DNA of 64,000 nt from Cristatella mucedo (GCA_009760855.2 WPIO01000210.1:188001-252000), one strand, 5' to 3'; shown: positions 38,196 through 50,228, numbered from the stretch's first letter. Notes: generated from the letters alone by a model not told the origin. Program-made: numbers and translations.

Positions 38196-38568
38196 GCTTT
38201 ATTAAACCGATTCATGACTCTCAGCGGCATTAAATAAGCAAAGATGATCACATCCACTGACTATTAGCTCAAAGTGACACTGCTACTTCCAGTCCATAAC
38301 TCAGTAATTGATATCCCAGGCGGAAGCTTGTTTTGCCACAAAATGTTGATTAATAATAATAGTAAGTGTTTTAGAGCGCACCTTAAAACAAACGAATCTC
38401 GAACAAGCCCCTCCTCATCTGATGATTTACCAGCTCTGGTAAGGTCAAGGCTCATCCTCCTTCGGGGTTAAAATTGGTTTACTCACCTACCACTAAACAG
38501 TGTTTAGTTATGAAAGTCTGTGTAGGGGTTATGCATCAACCTGTGTTTGCTGAGACGTGTTCTTATTA
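38196..38568. other. No recognised feature
   Basis: Short frames on both strands without motifs. It separates two LINE-A fragments of opposite orientation. Confidence 0.35.
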
Positions 38569-38569
38569 T

Positions 38570-39190
38570 GTATTGATAATAATAATAACAATAATAAGTT
38601 TAATATAGCCCCCTCAGAAAACTCAATCTGTTTCTAGGTACTTTACGTTTGCCCCAAAGGAAGCACGATGGAAGGGTTAGTGGTAGCAGGTGTAATAAAC
38701 AACAGGAATAACATGGTAAGGGTGACATGCACAGTTTCAGCATGTAAGTATGGCTAGTAGCAGCATGCACAGTGTCAGGTCGCATAAAGACATACAGGGC
38801 AAATCACAGGGACCCACTAATTGCTGTGATAAATAGATGCATTTCTAGTTTCCTATAAAATGTGGTCAAGTCAGCAGATGCCGTGATGTAAGTTGGGAGT
38901 GAATTCCTGGTTTTGGAAGCATATGAATTAAAGGCACGGTCTCCAAAGGATTTGAGGTTTGAAGGAGGTATAGGTAAACAATTAGATTCCAAAAAACATG
39001 TGTACGATACTTAACCTGGTTGGGAGTGTATATCTGTTAGTTAGGCTGGAGCCAATGACTGAAGGGACATAAAAGTTAATGGCAGAACCTTGAAGTCAAT
39101 GTGTTGCTTGACTGGGAGTCATTCCAGGTCGGCGAAAGTGATGCAATGTGGCTACTGCAATGCTTATGACTCAATGGGCTACTACTAACG
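38570..39190 (-). mobile_element. LINE-A 3' fragment
   Basis: Minus strand: LPIPPSNLKSFGDRAFNSYA and LTTFYRKLEMHLFITAISGSL, then 3' UTR and hairpin (about 38,600-38,645). Truncated at about 39,190. Confidence 0.88.
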
Positions 39191-39276
39191 AAGTTGATTC
39201 ACATTAGAGGCTTTCATAAATCGTGATTCGTCCCAATTTTCCAAAAATCCACCCCATTTTACAAGATGTGGATCAT

Positions 39277-39303
39277 TGTAATGATAATAATAATAATAAT
39301 AAT
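39277..39303. repeat. Short (AAT)n microsatellite
   Basis: AAT triplets after GATAATGATAAT. It may be the remnant of another LINE-A tail, but no hairpin lies beside it. Confidence 0.7.
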
Positions 39304-39514
39304 GCAGTTGGTCATATCATGAAGACCTTGAATTCACAAGGCACTATCTGTTAATCAATTTCCTGTCAAGTTACCTAAAGGACATAAGATATAGTTGCAT
39401 AAGAGTTTTAAACGGAGTCTCATATTTTTCTAGTTATCTATGAGGTGGAGATGAAAATGTCTTATGTCAACTGCCTGTAAGTGAAAGAATCAATCGCTAA
39501 TTCATTGTCGATGT

Positions 39515-40012
39515 GTGATCTAAAGGACTAGACTGTCTACCTCGGCGGCATGCAACAAATCTAACTAGCTCCTTGATTGTATCTAGGCTGGATTACTGCT
39601 ATTTCATTTCGGCTGGGCTTCCGAAAAAAGCTAGTAGGTCACTGCAGCTGGTGATGAGTGTGATTGTAAGGCTTGTCAACAACTCTCACATGATCAGTCA
39701 TATATCTCCTTTGCTAAAGGAGCTTCGATGGCTGCTAGTTGATTTACTGATAGAGACCATTTTTTAACTTGACCACTAAGTCTGAGCATGCATTGCTTGC
39801 CCCTTCACATTAAGCTGAACTTCTGGAGAAGTTTCATCCACCTTATGCCCTCAGGTCCTATATGGGAAGTTAATTAGCTGTTCCATTTATCTGGTTGATG
39901 ACAGGTGACGACGGATATTTTCGCTCCAAAGGTTTTTAACTGTGCAACTCACACCCACAGCACTTGGAATATTTTAGTACTTATATTCCTGCTGCCGGCT
40001 GGGGCACATCAT
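39515..40012 (+). mobile_element. LINE-B C-terminal fragment
   Basis: The frame at 39,573-39,767 reads VSRLDYCYFISAGLPKKASR and LLKELRWLLVDLL, as in LINE-B. Decayed sequence continues to a CTGCCGGCTGGGGCACATC block, where it meets the next copy. Confidence 0.85.
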
Positions 40013-40735
40013 CTGATGTCATGTCATGTCATGTAACTTCGCGTATGCATCTCCGTCTGTAACTCCACAAAGCCATTAAAACTTGCCATCAGTCTATAAA
40101 CTGAGTAGTGGAACAGTAAATTTATTGTCCACACAGGACCTGAGGGTACGAAGAGGCTGAAACTGGTACATCAGTTCAGCTAGGTATGGATTAGCGAATC
40201 CGACTTATGGGTGAGCATAAGAACTTTGCTCTGTATCCATTGATTAACAGGCAGCCATCCAAGCTCTTTTAGCAAAGGAGATACGTGATCAAGCCTCTGG
40301 GACTTCAAGACTAGCCTTGCAGCCATATTCAGAGCCAGCTGCAGCCTCCCAGTTGCTTTTTTTGATAGCCCAGTCAAAAGAGAATTACAATAATCAAGCC
40401 GAGACAGAACTAAGGAGCTAGTCGAGTTTTTTGCAAGCCACCGTGTAAGACACAGCTCCTTATCTCTGGTAGGGATCGGACGTGATGGCTAGCAGTAGAA
40501 GCAGTCTTTTGAATGAAGCTTTCCAAATTTAGGCAGCTGTCGAAAAAGACAACTGTATTTCGAGCACGTGGAGATGGTCTCACAAAAGAATCACCGGTTA
40601 GAAGAGCAAAGCCTTTATAATCCAGCCACATGCTTAATGTGTCCTATGAGCAGCAGTTTAGTTTTATCGTCATTTAGTTTCAAGAAATTTTCCGACATCC
40701 AGGATCGAATGTCGGCAAGGCTCCAGCCGTTCTGA
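40013..40735 (-). mobile_element. LINE-B C-terminal fragment, tail-to-tail with the preceding copy
   Basis: Minus strand: [39 protein letters not shown], then TGLSKKATGRLQLALNMAAR, then the 3' end with a CATGA-type pentamer tail (plus strand GATGTCATGTCATGTCATGT at 40,013-40,037). Confidence 0.88.
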
Positions 40736-41318
40736 ACTGAACACATAAAAAAACTGAAAAAATTCTATGATACTCACTTTCTCTACTGTATTGCTGACCC
40801 AGCCACGTTTCTCACATTCACTTTGTTGCTTGAGATAAGTCAGTATGGCACTGCATGAGTAATGAGAGGGTCGTCTTTGATCGTTATGCAAGTGACACAG
40901 CAATGCTATTTTTGCTGTTACGTTTGACTGCTGCTGTTGTAATTGGTTCAGACGCATTTCGTGCGATTAATGGTTGCTATTTTGTGAACCCTTTTGTTTG
41001 CTGCTCGTTTTAATTGGCATACTCATCCACGTCCACGTGCCGATGTCTTCAGCACCATCATTTGAAACCTCCCGTATGTAATACGCCGGGCGTAACCATA
41101 GGGTGTATCCTCGGCGCATGGGTGACCGGCTTACTGGGCTGCTTCGTCAGCCATGGACCAGGGATACAGCGCGCGGCTACCCGCCATCCTGCGATGGTGC
41201 TGAAGAAGAGAGGAACCAGTGCACGCTCGAGTACGCAGCCTAGTGCGCCAATTACATCAGCAGTGGGCATGCATTACAGCAATTGCCCAGCCATTGGCTG
41301 GTAAGGTGCAAGCACATA
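40736..41318. other. No recognised gene
   Basis: The 96-residue plus frame at 41,014-41,304 lies in a GC-richer patch. It has no recognised domain and overlaps an open frame on the other strand. Confidence 0.4.
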
Positions 41319-41319
41319 C

Positions 41320-41400
41320 AAGTTCGCTAAAGACGAGTCTTCCTTTTAACAGATACTTAGTCTTTGTGGCTTTGTCGAGTTAGATACGGAGATACATTAG
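41320..41400 (+). mobile_element. LINE-B 3' end scrap
   Basis: Only the extreme LINE-B 3' end is present (CTTTGTGGCTTTGTCGAGTT, ACGGAGATACATTAG). Confidence 0.65.
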
Positions 41401-43445
41401 GCTGACCTATAGTAGTCCTTAGCAGCTCTGAATTTGTTGTCAGCGATGATTTTTCTGCTATGGATAGTCAAAAACATGAGTTGACTCCTGCTTTAAGAGC
41501 GATACTATATTCGAAAAAAGTTTAGTTTACTTTGCTCTGTGTATTGCTCGATAGCTATCAGTTTTGCTTATGGTGGACCTGCTTAACGGTGTCGTCCTTC
41601 CAAAAGTTTACTGCTGCGTTGGCCACCCAATAGGAGGCGATAGTTTGCCAAAGTATAAAAATAAAAAATAAATATAAAGAAATATAAGGAATTCTAAAAC
41701 ACTGGCTTGACATGACTCTATCAATAATCAGTAGCCAGATTGCAGGACTCCACTTCACTCGCCAAATGCCAACAGCTGCGCCTACTTTTGCGCCATTTTG
41801 AGATCGCGAGCTAGGTGGCAAAGTACCTGCGTGGACGTCGCTTACGTTGGCGTTGCTTGCACTGGGTATCTTCATCATTCATCATCTTAATCATTGGAGA
41901 AGAAACCTGTTGGTTCCGGTAATGTTCTTTTTCTTTAAATTTGTCATAAAATGTGCTGCATCACCTTAGCTGCAATGTAAGCTCGGGAAAAAGCAGGGTT
42001 GGCTTTAACTTACTATTTTTGTAGAGGTTTCCCTATCATAGCCGTTGTGTAAATGCAAGAATTGTGTCAAAATGTGTGAGAAAGCAGTTAAAGTATTACC
42101 ACAACGGGTAAATTCTGCGTATGTGCTTTTTTCGCTTGCCGGGTAAACCTATCCTCCCGGATTAAGAGTTGGGTTGCATACTCACGGCTCTCTGCATGTA
42201 GGAGCCGGCCTATAAAGATGTCGTCAGCTTCTTTAGCCTTGCTACTTTTAACAGTGTGCTGGGATTTGAGTAATGATTGGTTCGTGTACAACATCAGTAT
42301 TTGTATGGAAAACCGGTTGTTTGCCTGTGCCTGTAAGCCGTTTTTTAATGTATCCAGCGATCAAGCAAAACCTTAGTGAGGAAGGTAAGATTCTGAAATC
42401 TCACTAACAGTGCTCTAAAAACCCAGAGTGCGAGGAACTTACATTTGGTTGGTCTACAGCAAGTGTTTTGTAACCGTTGCAGACGACGAAGAACCCGATG
42501 AACATCGCTAGGTGCTTCAGGCTAACTATACTCAGAATTTTTTGCTGTAGCAGTAGTCCTTCCATTGCCTGGCAGTCAGGACTAGATTGGCTGAAATTGG
42601 TATACAAGTCGCCGAGCAGGTGCCGCTAATGGCTAGATTGCAAAAGCTCTTCGTGCTAGTATTGGACTAGTAGCTGTTATTTCTCAAGCTATATTCTAAG
42701 CTGTCCTCATTTACACCACTAGCTCAAGGTGGTTTAAAGTGGTCAAGGTGGCTGGGCATGTGCATTGCTGTTGCTTCTAATGCTCGATTAGAGTTTAATA
42801 TTATATAGCTTGAGCATTCCTAGATGTAGCTGACCCTAATGACCACTAATTCTTCGTGCGTCAGGGTAGATCTGAAGCACAACTTCTGTCCTAGTGTCTC
42901 GAGAATTAGTGTTTTACCTGGTTCCTTAAATTCAGAAGACTCTGCTTGCTGTTGGCTCAATAAATTTAATAATCAAGATCGGCAGGGAAGCAATATCTTT
43001 CTTGTACAAGTAACTGCATTTCTTTTCTGTGTTTATGGATTCAAAGGCCACAGGAAACAGTTTTTAAAATGCCCCAATTTTTCATCCTACTATTTCATGG
43101 GAACCCAACTTTGGATCCTATAGATTCCTCCAACAGGGAATAAATGTGAGAACTGCCTGTTTATTTAGCATAGTGCTTTCTGACCCTATGCTTCACCAGC
43201 TTCTGAGATGAAATATTGGCCTTGCAATGTGATTGCTATGATGTTGCCACACTGGCTCATCGCACCACTGCTGTTTGCCAGGCCGTGGTTATTATAGATG
43301 TAGCAGTGCCTGTTAGGTGTTGAAATTATTAGACAGATGCCATCCATTAGCTTACAGTTACCCGTATGAAATAGCCTTTTGCTTATATAAGATTACAAAA
43401 TTTACTGCTACGGTTAGTTTGGTTATGTGTGTTCTCGTGCATTGC
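41401..43445. other. No recognised gene
   Basis: Short frames at 41,558-41,878 (-), 42,404-42,607 (-) and 42,839-43,123 (+) show no motif. No repeat family was recognised. Confidence 0.4.
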
Positions 43446-44211
43446 AAGAGAGTGGGAGTCTTCAAGAGCTTGAGCATCTACAGAAGTGTGAGCATCTGCA
43501 AGACAGTGAGCGTCTGCAAGAAGTGAGCCTTTTCAAGACAGTGAGCATCTTCTGAACAACGAGGCCTTCAAGATAGTGAGCGTCTGGGGGACAGTGAGAA
43601 TCTATGCTACAGTGAAGAGTTTTCAGGACAGTTAGCTTCAGCAGGACAATTAAGCTCTGCAGGACACTAAGGTTCTGCAGGTCAGTGACCATCGACTGCA
43701 TAATTAGTGTCGACAGGACAGTGAGCAACAACGGGCGGTTAGCACCTTCCGGACAGTAAGCATCGTTAGGACGGCGACCGGCTGCAAGAGAGTGAGCATT
43801 TGCAGGAGAGTGGGGGCCGGCAGATGCTTGAGCATCTGCAGGAGCTTAAGCCTTTGCAAGACAGTAGGGGCATGCATGACAATGAGATTCTGCAGGACAG
43901 TGAGAATCTGCAGGACAGTGAGAATCTGCAGGATAGTCAGAGTTTGCAGGACAGTCAGAGTCTGCAAGACATTCCGAATAGCCAGGATAGCCATCATATG
44001 CAAGGCAGTCAGAATCTGTATGATAGGCAGCACCTGCTGGACAGTCAGCGTCTGCTGGACAGTCAGCGTCTGCTGGATCACGAGCTTCTGCTAGATCGCG
44101 TGCTTCTGCTAGATCGTGAGCTTATGCCAGATCGTGAGCTTCTGCTAGGTCGTGAGCTTCTGCTGGAAAGTGAGCATCTGCTAAAAAATGTTTGTCATCA
44201 GGACAGTGAGC

Positions 44212-44405
44212 GCCTGCGGGAGTGTGAGCGCCTGCCTGCGGGAGTGTGAGCGCCTGCCTGCGGGAGTGTGAGCGCCTGCCTGCGGGAGTGTGAGCGCCTG
44301 CCTGCGGGAGTGTGAGCGCCTGCCTGCGGGAGTGTGAGCGCCTGCCTGCGGGAGTGTGAGCGCCTGCCTGCGGGAGTGTGAGCGCCTGCCTGCGGGAGTG
44401 TGAGC
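44212..44405 (+). repeat. 22-bp unit block within the minisatellite
   Basis: One 18-bp unit GCCTGCGGGAGTGTGAGC (44,212-44,229) is followed by eight identical 22-bp units in which the leading GCCT is duplicated. The four-base gain rotates the reading frame, so each frame repeats only every 66 bases (22 residues). Confidence 0.95.
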
Positions 44406-45120
44406 TGCAGCTGGACAGTGAGCTGCAGCTGGACAGTGAGCTGCAGCTGGACAATTAGCAACGCCAGGGCAGCGAGCAGCAACAGGGCACTTAGCGCCTG
44501 CAGGACAGTGAGCACCTGCAGGATGGTGAGCATGTGCAGGGCAATAAGTGTCAGCAGAAAATAGTGACTTCCTGCTGAACGAGTGAACGCCTGTAGGACG
44601 AGTGACTGACTTCCGGTCGAGTGAACCTCTGCAGGACAATGAGCTTGTGCAGGACAGTGAGCATCTGCAGGACAGTTAGAGTCTGCAGGACAGTTCGAGT
44701 CAGTGGGACGGTGAGCTTTTTCATTACGGTGGGCTTCTGTAGGACAGTGAGAATCTGCCGGACAGTGAGAATCTGCAGCACAGTGAGTGTCAGCAGGACA
44801 TTGAGATGTTGCAGGACATTGAGATGTTGCAGGACAGCGAGTGTCAGCAGGACAGTTAGGTTCTGCAGGACAGTGAACAATGACAGGACGGTTAGTGTCT
44901 GCTGGATCGTGAGCGTCATTTGGAAAGTGTCTGCTGGAAAGCAAGCTTCTGCAGGACAGTGAAATTCTGCAGGATAGTGCCAATTTCTAGGACCGCGAGA
45001 ATCTGCAGGACAGTGATCATCTGCAGTACAGTGAGCATCTGCAACACAGTGAGCTTCAACAGGACAGTAAGCTTCAGTGGGGTAGTGAGCACATTTCAGG
45101 TCAGTGGGTGCTTGCAGGGA

Positions 45121-45318
45121 GCCGGCAGGACGATGCTTGCCGGCAGGACGATGCTTGCCGGCAGGACGATGCTTGCCGGCAGGACGATGCTTGCCGGCAG
45201 GACGATGCTTGCCGGCAGGACGATGCTTGCCGGCAGGACGATGCTTGCCGGCAGGACGATGCTTTCCGGCAGGACGATGCTTGCCGGCAGGACGATGCTT
45301 GCCGGCAGGATGGTGTGC
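45121..45318 (+). repeat. 18-bp unit block, GCCGGCAGGACGATGCTT type
   Basis: Eleven tandem units in exact register. One has T for G at 45,265 and the last is diverged. The first ten are almost identical, which points to recent local amplification. Confidence 0.95.
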
Positions 45319-45574
45319 GCAGGCAGGACCGTGATCTCCAAGGCTATAGTGAATGTCAGCAAGACCGTGAGCATTAGTGCTACAGCAAGCATCAGCAGCA
45401 GCATGAGTATCTGATGGACAGTGAGGTTCTGCTGGAAAATTAGCATCAGGATGACAGTGAGCATCTACAAGGGCTTGAGTGTCTGCAGGAGAAAGAGTGT
45501 CAGTAGGAGAGTAAGCGTCAACAGGAGAATGAGGAGAAAGTGGTGCCAGTGCTTAAAAATTATTGTCTGAAGGA

Positions 45575-45642
45575 AAACTGTCGAGGAAGAGATTGAGTTT
45601 TCTGAGTGCACTATATAAAATGTATCATCATTATTAAAAAAG
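45575..45642 (+). mobile_element. LINE-A tail remnant inside the minisatellite
   Basis: GAGGAAGAGATTGAGTTTTC, TGAGTGCACTATATAAAATG and a CATCATTATTAAAAAAG tail match the LINE-A 3' hairpin and tail. Nothing upstream of the hairpin is LINE-like, so it is a very short insertion. Confidence 0.7.
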
Positions 45643-45879
45643 TGTCCACCTGTGGGACAAGTGAATGCATAAAGGACAAAAATGCACGACAGACAAGTGA
45701 GCACGCGAGGCACAGCTGAGCACCTGCAGGACAAATCAGTGCCTGAGGGAGGATTGAGCTTCTGCAGAAGCATGAGCCTGTGGAGGATAGTGAGCAAGGA
45801 CATACAAGTCACAGAGCACCTGCTTGACGATCGAGCCCATTGCTGGACAAGTGACAATTAGCTTTGGCTGGACAGTGAG

Positions 45880-46490
45880 CCTTTCCATTACAGTGCACCA
45901 CAGCAGGGCAGTGTGCTACAGCAGGGCAGGGCAGTGAGCCCACTGCAGGGAAGGCCATTGAGTTACAGCAGGGCAGTGTAGTACAGCAGTGAACCACAGC
46001 AGATCGGCAGCCGCAGCAGGACAGTGAGCCACAGCAGGGCAGTACAGTGAGCCACGGCAGGGTAGGGAGCCACTGAAGGGCAGTGAACCACTGCCCTGCC
46101 GTGAGCCACGGCAGGGCAGTGTATCACAGCTGGGCAGTGTACCACAGCAGAGTAGTGTACCACAGCAGGGCAGTGAGCCACGGCAGGGCAGTTAGAGACT
46201 GAAGGGCAGTGAGCCGCCAAAGGGCAGTGAGCCACGGCAGGGTAGTGTACCACAGCAGTGCACTGTGCCCAGCAGTGCAGTGAGCCACCACAATGCAGTG
46301 TGGCACAGCATTGTAGTGAGCCACGGCAGGGCAGTGAGCCACAGCAGTGCAGTGAGCCAGTGCAGTGCCGTGAGCCACGGTAGGGCAGTGTACCACAGCA
46401 TAGCAGTGTACCACAGCAAGGCAGTGAGCCACGGCAGGGCAGTGTGCCACAGCAGAGCAATCTGCTGCAGCAGGACCATGTGCGACAGCA
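45880..46490 (+). repeat. 18-bp unit block, GTGAGCCACGGCAGGGCA type
   Basis: Roughly thirty units, with alternation between GTGAGCCACGGCAGGGCA and GTGTACCACAGCAGGGCA variants. Minus-strand frames read AHCPAV-like repeats. Confidence 0.92.
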
Positions 46491-46870
46491 GGACCATGTA
46501 CATACTCTTGCAAACAGTCATTGTCTGCACGACTATCTGTCTGAAAGGCAGTGTGCAGTTGCGAGACAGTTCTTGACTTCGCGATGGTGATTGTTGCACG
46601 ATAGTGAGCTGGAAATTGGTAGGGTTTCTTGGAATGTCAGGCTTTGCTGGACTAGTGTCTGCCTGACTGAGGAGTCTGCGTCCAAGGGACAAGTGAAGGC
46701 CTCAGGGAGGAGTGAGGGCTTGGTGCACGAGTGTGCTCCTGAAGGACGATTGAGCATGGCCGGGACGTGTGAGCATCTCGTGGGCTAGTGAGCAACTGCC
46801 CGACTAGTGAGCGTCTGCATGACAAATTAGCATCAGAAGGAACATGTGAGGCTGCAGGTGTATAGGTGCT

Positions 46871-47770
46871 GGTTGCTGTGCCGACATGCATGTCAAGAAC
46901 GCGTGTTTGAACTGGCACCTAATACTTGTAAAAATGTGTGCGCAGCAGTGAATTGTGGTGAGTGGCCCTTGCCTAATGCTTAGAGATAATATCTAAGGTT
47001 ACTAATAATGGATGTGACACACTTAGAGAACTTTATCTTTATCCAATTTCGTAACAAGCCTAAGGTTTGGGCCCTCGGCCGTGATCGCCTAAGGTGAGGC
47101 CTTAGCCCCAGGGTTAATTCTGGTCGGCATAATAATTACAGCAGATTTGTACCATCATATAACAATTGATTCTCATTCACTGTGCAATGCAAATGCTTTA
47201 CCTTTGAGGTCGGTAAACTCTTGCTTTAAGGCCAGATCTCCTAACTAGTACTCCAGGCCAGTCTTAAGCTCACCCCTTTTTATTTATAGTTGGATCCTAG
47301 TTAATTGCTTTTTCGTGGTTTTGTTGCCTGTCGTTACTGTTGATAGCAGCTTAAGCTGTGGCCTGCATTTATATTTAGAGTTGATGTCGTGTGCTTGTAT
47401 GAAGTAGAAGCACCTTACTGGGTGAAATGATACGTGTCTACTCCTATAACTGCCATGTCTGTATGTTCTTCTGTTACGACTGCTTGTTCGTTTGGCAACA
47501 CCCCATCGTATGCCCCTTGGACTGGGCGTGGTTTCCTGTCGACTTACATACCTTTCTTGACCTCCTGAAATGGCCTAGCAGTCCATCAAGTTTGCCGGTA
47601 CCTGCTTCACACGAAGCAAGTTCAATAAATTTAATGTTACAATGTGGTAATATAAAGCCATTATATTGCTGCTGAAAGTTTTGCTAATCGGTATGTTGCT
47701 TGGCGGTGGTTGTCTTTTGCATGCTCTTTTGAAAAATCTCAGCCAAATATTTAGTTTGCCAACTAAGCTT
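46871..47770. other. No recognised gene
   Basis: A plus frame of 82 residues at 47,427-47,675 lacks known motifs. A very weak LINE-A tail-like piece may lie near 46,990-47,050 (-). Confidence 0.4.
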
Positions 47771-47774
47771 TCAT

Positions 47775-48005
47775 GTGTCTCTGTCTGCACTTTCATAAAG
47801 CCACAAAGACTATGTTGGTGTTATGCAGGAACGTTTGCTATAGAGAACTCGAAGTGGCTTGTGGTGTGAATCGTGTAGCCAACAGTTTCCTTCTCATGCA
47901 ACAAAGAGAACAAGTTACGGATTCGAGGTACTGAGTAGCATACGAGTACCAGCTCAGGACGGCTGGAGAGGACATGCCAATGTTGACATCTGGAGAAAAG
48001 TTTTA
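47775..48005 (-). mobile_element. LINE-B 3' fragment
   Basis: The plus strand reads the LINE-B end reversed: TTTCATAAAGCCACAAAGAC, GTGTAGCCAACAGTTTCCTT and AGTAGCATACGAGTACCAGC. It is 5'-truncated. Confidence 0.78.
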
Positions 48006-48625
48006 AGTATACAGTATGAATAGAGGGGAAACCCATGCTATTCCTTTAGGGCAGCAAAACTTATCCTCCAGTTTGCTTGGCATATGCTTAGGAGATTTAT
48101 ATGTTTGTACTTATCAAATATGTTGGTTTGTTATAATTATACTTATCTCAGCAGAAGTTGAGTAAATTGTTTTATTTTTGTCAATGCAGGCTTGATATTT
48201 TGATCGCGCAGCCAGCCGTGAGGCTAGCGAAGGCATTTTACCAAGGTAGCTGAGAGGAATGAACAGCAAGGTCTAATACTTGGGCTCGGCAGGCAGGATC
48301 AATTAGTTTTCTTACTTATCACACATGCGTAAATTTATCATGGCTTTGCTCTGGTGACTACATGCTCTGCCACTAGCATATTTGTCTGCTGCGAGAGTTA
48401 TGTTGGTTTGAGAGCACTTCCTAGCATTTTTATATAACTGTCAAAAGTGAGTTTTCGTGCTCTAATTGTCCACCAGATACGTTGCTATATTTTCTGTACA
48501 CGAGCATAATGCTTGTAGGTTGTTTTTACAAATCTTTGATTCCATCTTTTGAAAAATTATCATAATTATGGTACCAAGGACATGGGAGTTCTGTGTGCTG
48601 CCTTTGAAAAGCACCACTTATTAGT
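48006..48625. other. No recognised feature
   Basis: Moderately AT-rich with no frame of interest. Confidence 0.35.
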
Positions 48626-48629
48626 AAAG

Positions 48630-49550
48630 CTGACCGGATTACTAGTTATGGGCAAACCCAGTGCAATTTTAGAAATTGATGAACTTTATGCCCAAACTCT
48701 GCACTGCCAGCATATTTTCTCTTGCATGTGCACGAAATATACATGTTCTGTTCCAAAATGACCTTTCACAGGACAACGAAATTGGCTCCCCAGTAATGCT
48801 GGCCTACTTTCACCTGCATAACATTGCTAGAACTCAGGCTAGCTTTGACACGGATAATACATCCAAATTGGTCCATTCATTTGTAATATCCTCTCTCGAC
48901 TTTTTAATCTCACGACGTACTGGTTTACCGACCTGTTAAATCAGGTACTTGCAGTCGGTGCAAAACTATGCAGTTAGGCTTTTCTACCGTTAGCAGTCAT
49001 TGCCGTGTCACACCACTTCTTGCCAACCTACGCTGGCTCCCAGTCAAGCAGCGTACCAACTTCAAGGTTCTGCCACTTTTAGGTCTTTTCATTCTCCATC
49101 TCTAGCCTACTTATCAGAAAAACTCCCACTCAAGGCTATGCATACTAACACCTGATTTTCTGAAGTAAATCATTTAGCCTTACTTCGTCCAAATCTAAAA
49201 TCTTTTAGAAACCGTGCTTTCAGCTAGATGCCTCCACAACCTGGAACTTACTCTCAACTGATGCTAAGACATCCATCACTTGCCGACGTTCAGAAAAGGT
49301 CAAAAATTACCTGTTGCGATATTATTTGGTGATTCTTTATCATTTGCTTTTTATGTGCTTATGCGTGCTGACACTGTGTGTGCTGCCACTAACCGCATGG
49401 ATATTTTATTGTGCATGTCACCCTAACTGTGCTTTTCTCAATGACATTGTGGTCATTACCACTAACCATTTGATCACAATTCCTAAATAGAGCATGTAAA
49501 GTGCCTAGAAAAAGATTCTGTTCTCGGTGGGCATTATTCAAATTTATTAT
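48630..49550 (+). mobile_element. LINE-A copy, RT C-terminal part to 3' end, heavily decayed
   Basis: It begins at LLVMGKPSAI, just after the RT catalytic region, and includes NDLSQDNEIGSPV and decayed HWLPVKQ-type sequence (CGCTGGCTCCCAGTCAAGCA), then the 3' UTR and an eroded hairpin (about 49,498-49,535). Confidence 0.83.
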
Positions 49551-49659
49551 CAATATTGTTTTTATCTCGACCTCTATTTTGAAGGATGCTGCCGTCGTTA
49601 GAAATTGCAGTTGTCGGGAGCTGCAGAGAAATTCACAGTTGCTCCTACCTGTCTTGCAG

Positions 49660-50228
49660 ATGTAATGTATCTTGTAATGTATGTATCTTTTCATGTAACT
49701 GTATGAAGCCACACAGACTATGTGAGGGTTAAGCAGGAGTTTTTTTATAGCCCTCTTAAAGATTCAGCTGCTTTCGGTGCGTGTTCGGTAGCCAACAGAC
49801 TTCACTTTACGAAACAAAGAGAAAGCAGGTAGCATAGCACAGTCAGGAGAGCAGTTGAGGTAGTGCATAACATGAAAGTAGCTGGGTAGGACGGCTGGAA
49901 GGAAAGTATGTGCCTTAGTCGGTAGCAGGAGAGCAGTTGTGTAAGAATCGTGGAAGCGATTTCCACTGTCTAAGAGCAAAAGCTTCTGTCGTCAACGGTC
50001 TCTAAGTTGAGGAATGGAACAATTTACTGTCCATATAGGACCCCAGGGCACGAGGATGCTGAAACTGGTGTAGCAGTTTAGCTAGGTATGGAGGAGCCAA
50101 GCCGCAGTTGGCCTTGTGGGTCAGAAGAACTTTGCTCTTTATTCTCTGAACAACCGGCGTTGTAGACAGTAGGGCTACCACTTTTCGTACCTGTGCAGCA
50201 GTGCGAACCACTAGTGCACCAGTCATTA
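49660..50228 (-). mobile_element. LINE-B C-terminal fragment
   Basis: Minus strand: frames with YMDSKLFHSST and CAMLPAFSLFRKVKSVGYRT, then a tail of TACAT-type pentamers (plus strand ATGTAATGTATCTTGTAATG near 49,661-49,682). Decayed. Confidence 0.82.

Larger units (their letters stand above)
43450..46870 (+). repeat. Composite minisatellite with an 18-bp base period
   Basis: Almost the whole stretch is built on an 18-base unit close to CTGCAGGACAGTGAGCAT. Homogeneous blocks sit inside diverged ones: eight perfect 22-bp units (44,230-44,405), three units of TGAGCTGCAGCTGGACAG (about 44,402-44,455), eleven units of GCCGGCAGGACGATGCTT (45,121-45,318) and roughly thirty of GTGAGCCACGGCAGGGCA (about 45,880-46,490). 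Because 18 is a multiple of three, several frames on both strands stay open and read six-residue repeats (CRTVRI, LQDSEN, AGRTML, PADSHC). These are by-products of the period. A LINE-A tail remnant interrupts it at about 45,580-45,640. Confidence 0.93.

Noticed and set aside
41014-41304. 96-residue frame in a GC-richer patch
   Set aside because: No motif, an overlapping frame opposite, and no splice or polyadenylation context that I could support.
43462-46692. Many long open frames of hexapeptide repeats on both strands
   Set aside because: They follow from the 18-bp period. All are open at once in several frames, with no start context, splice logic or composition of a real protein.
43450-46870. 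CRISPR array
   Set aside because: Units are directly tandem with no unique spacers, in a eukaryotic context with no cas-like genes.
46985-47060. LINE-A 3' tail on the minus strand
   Set aside because: Only a short GAGAACTT-like match; the GC-rich stem is absent.
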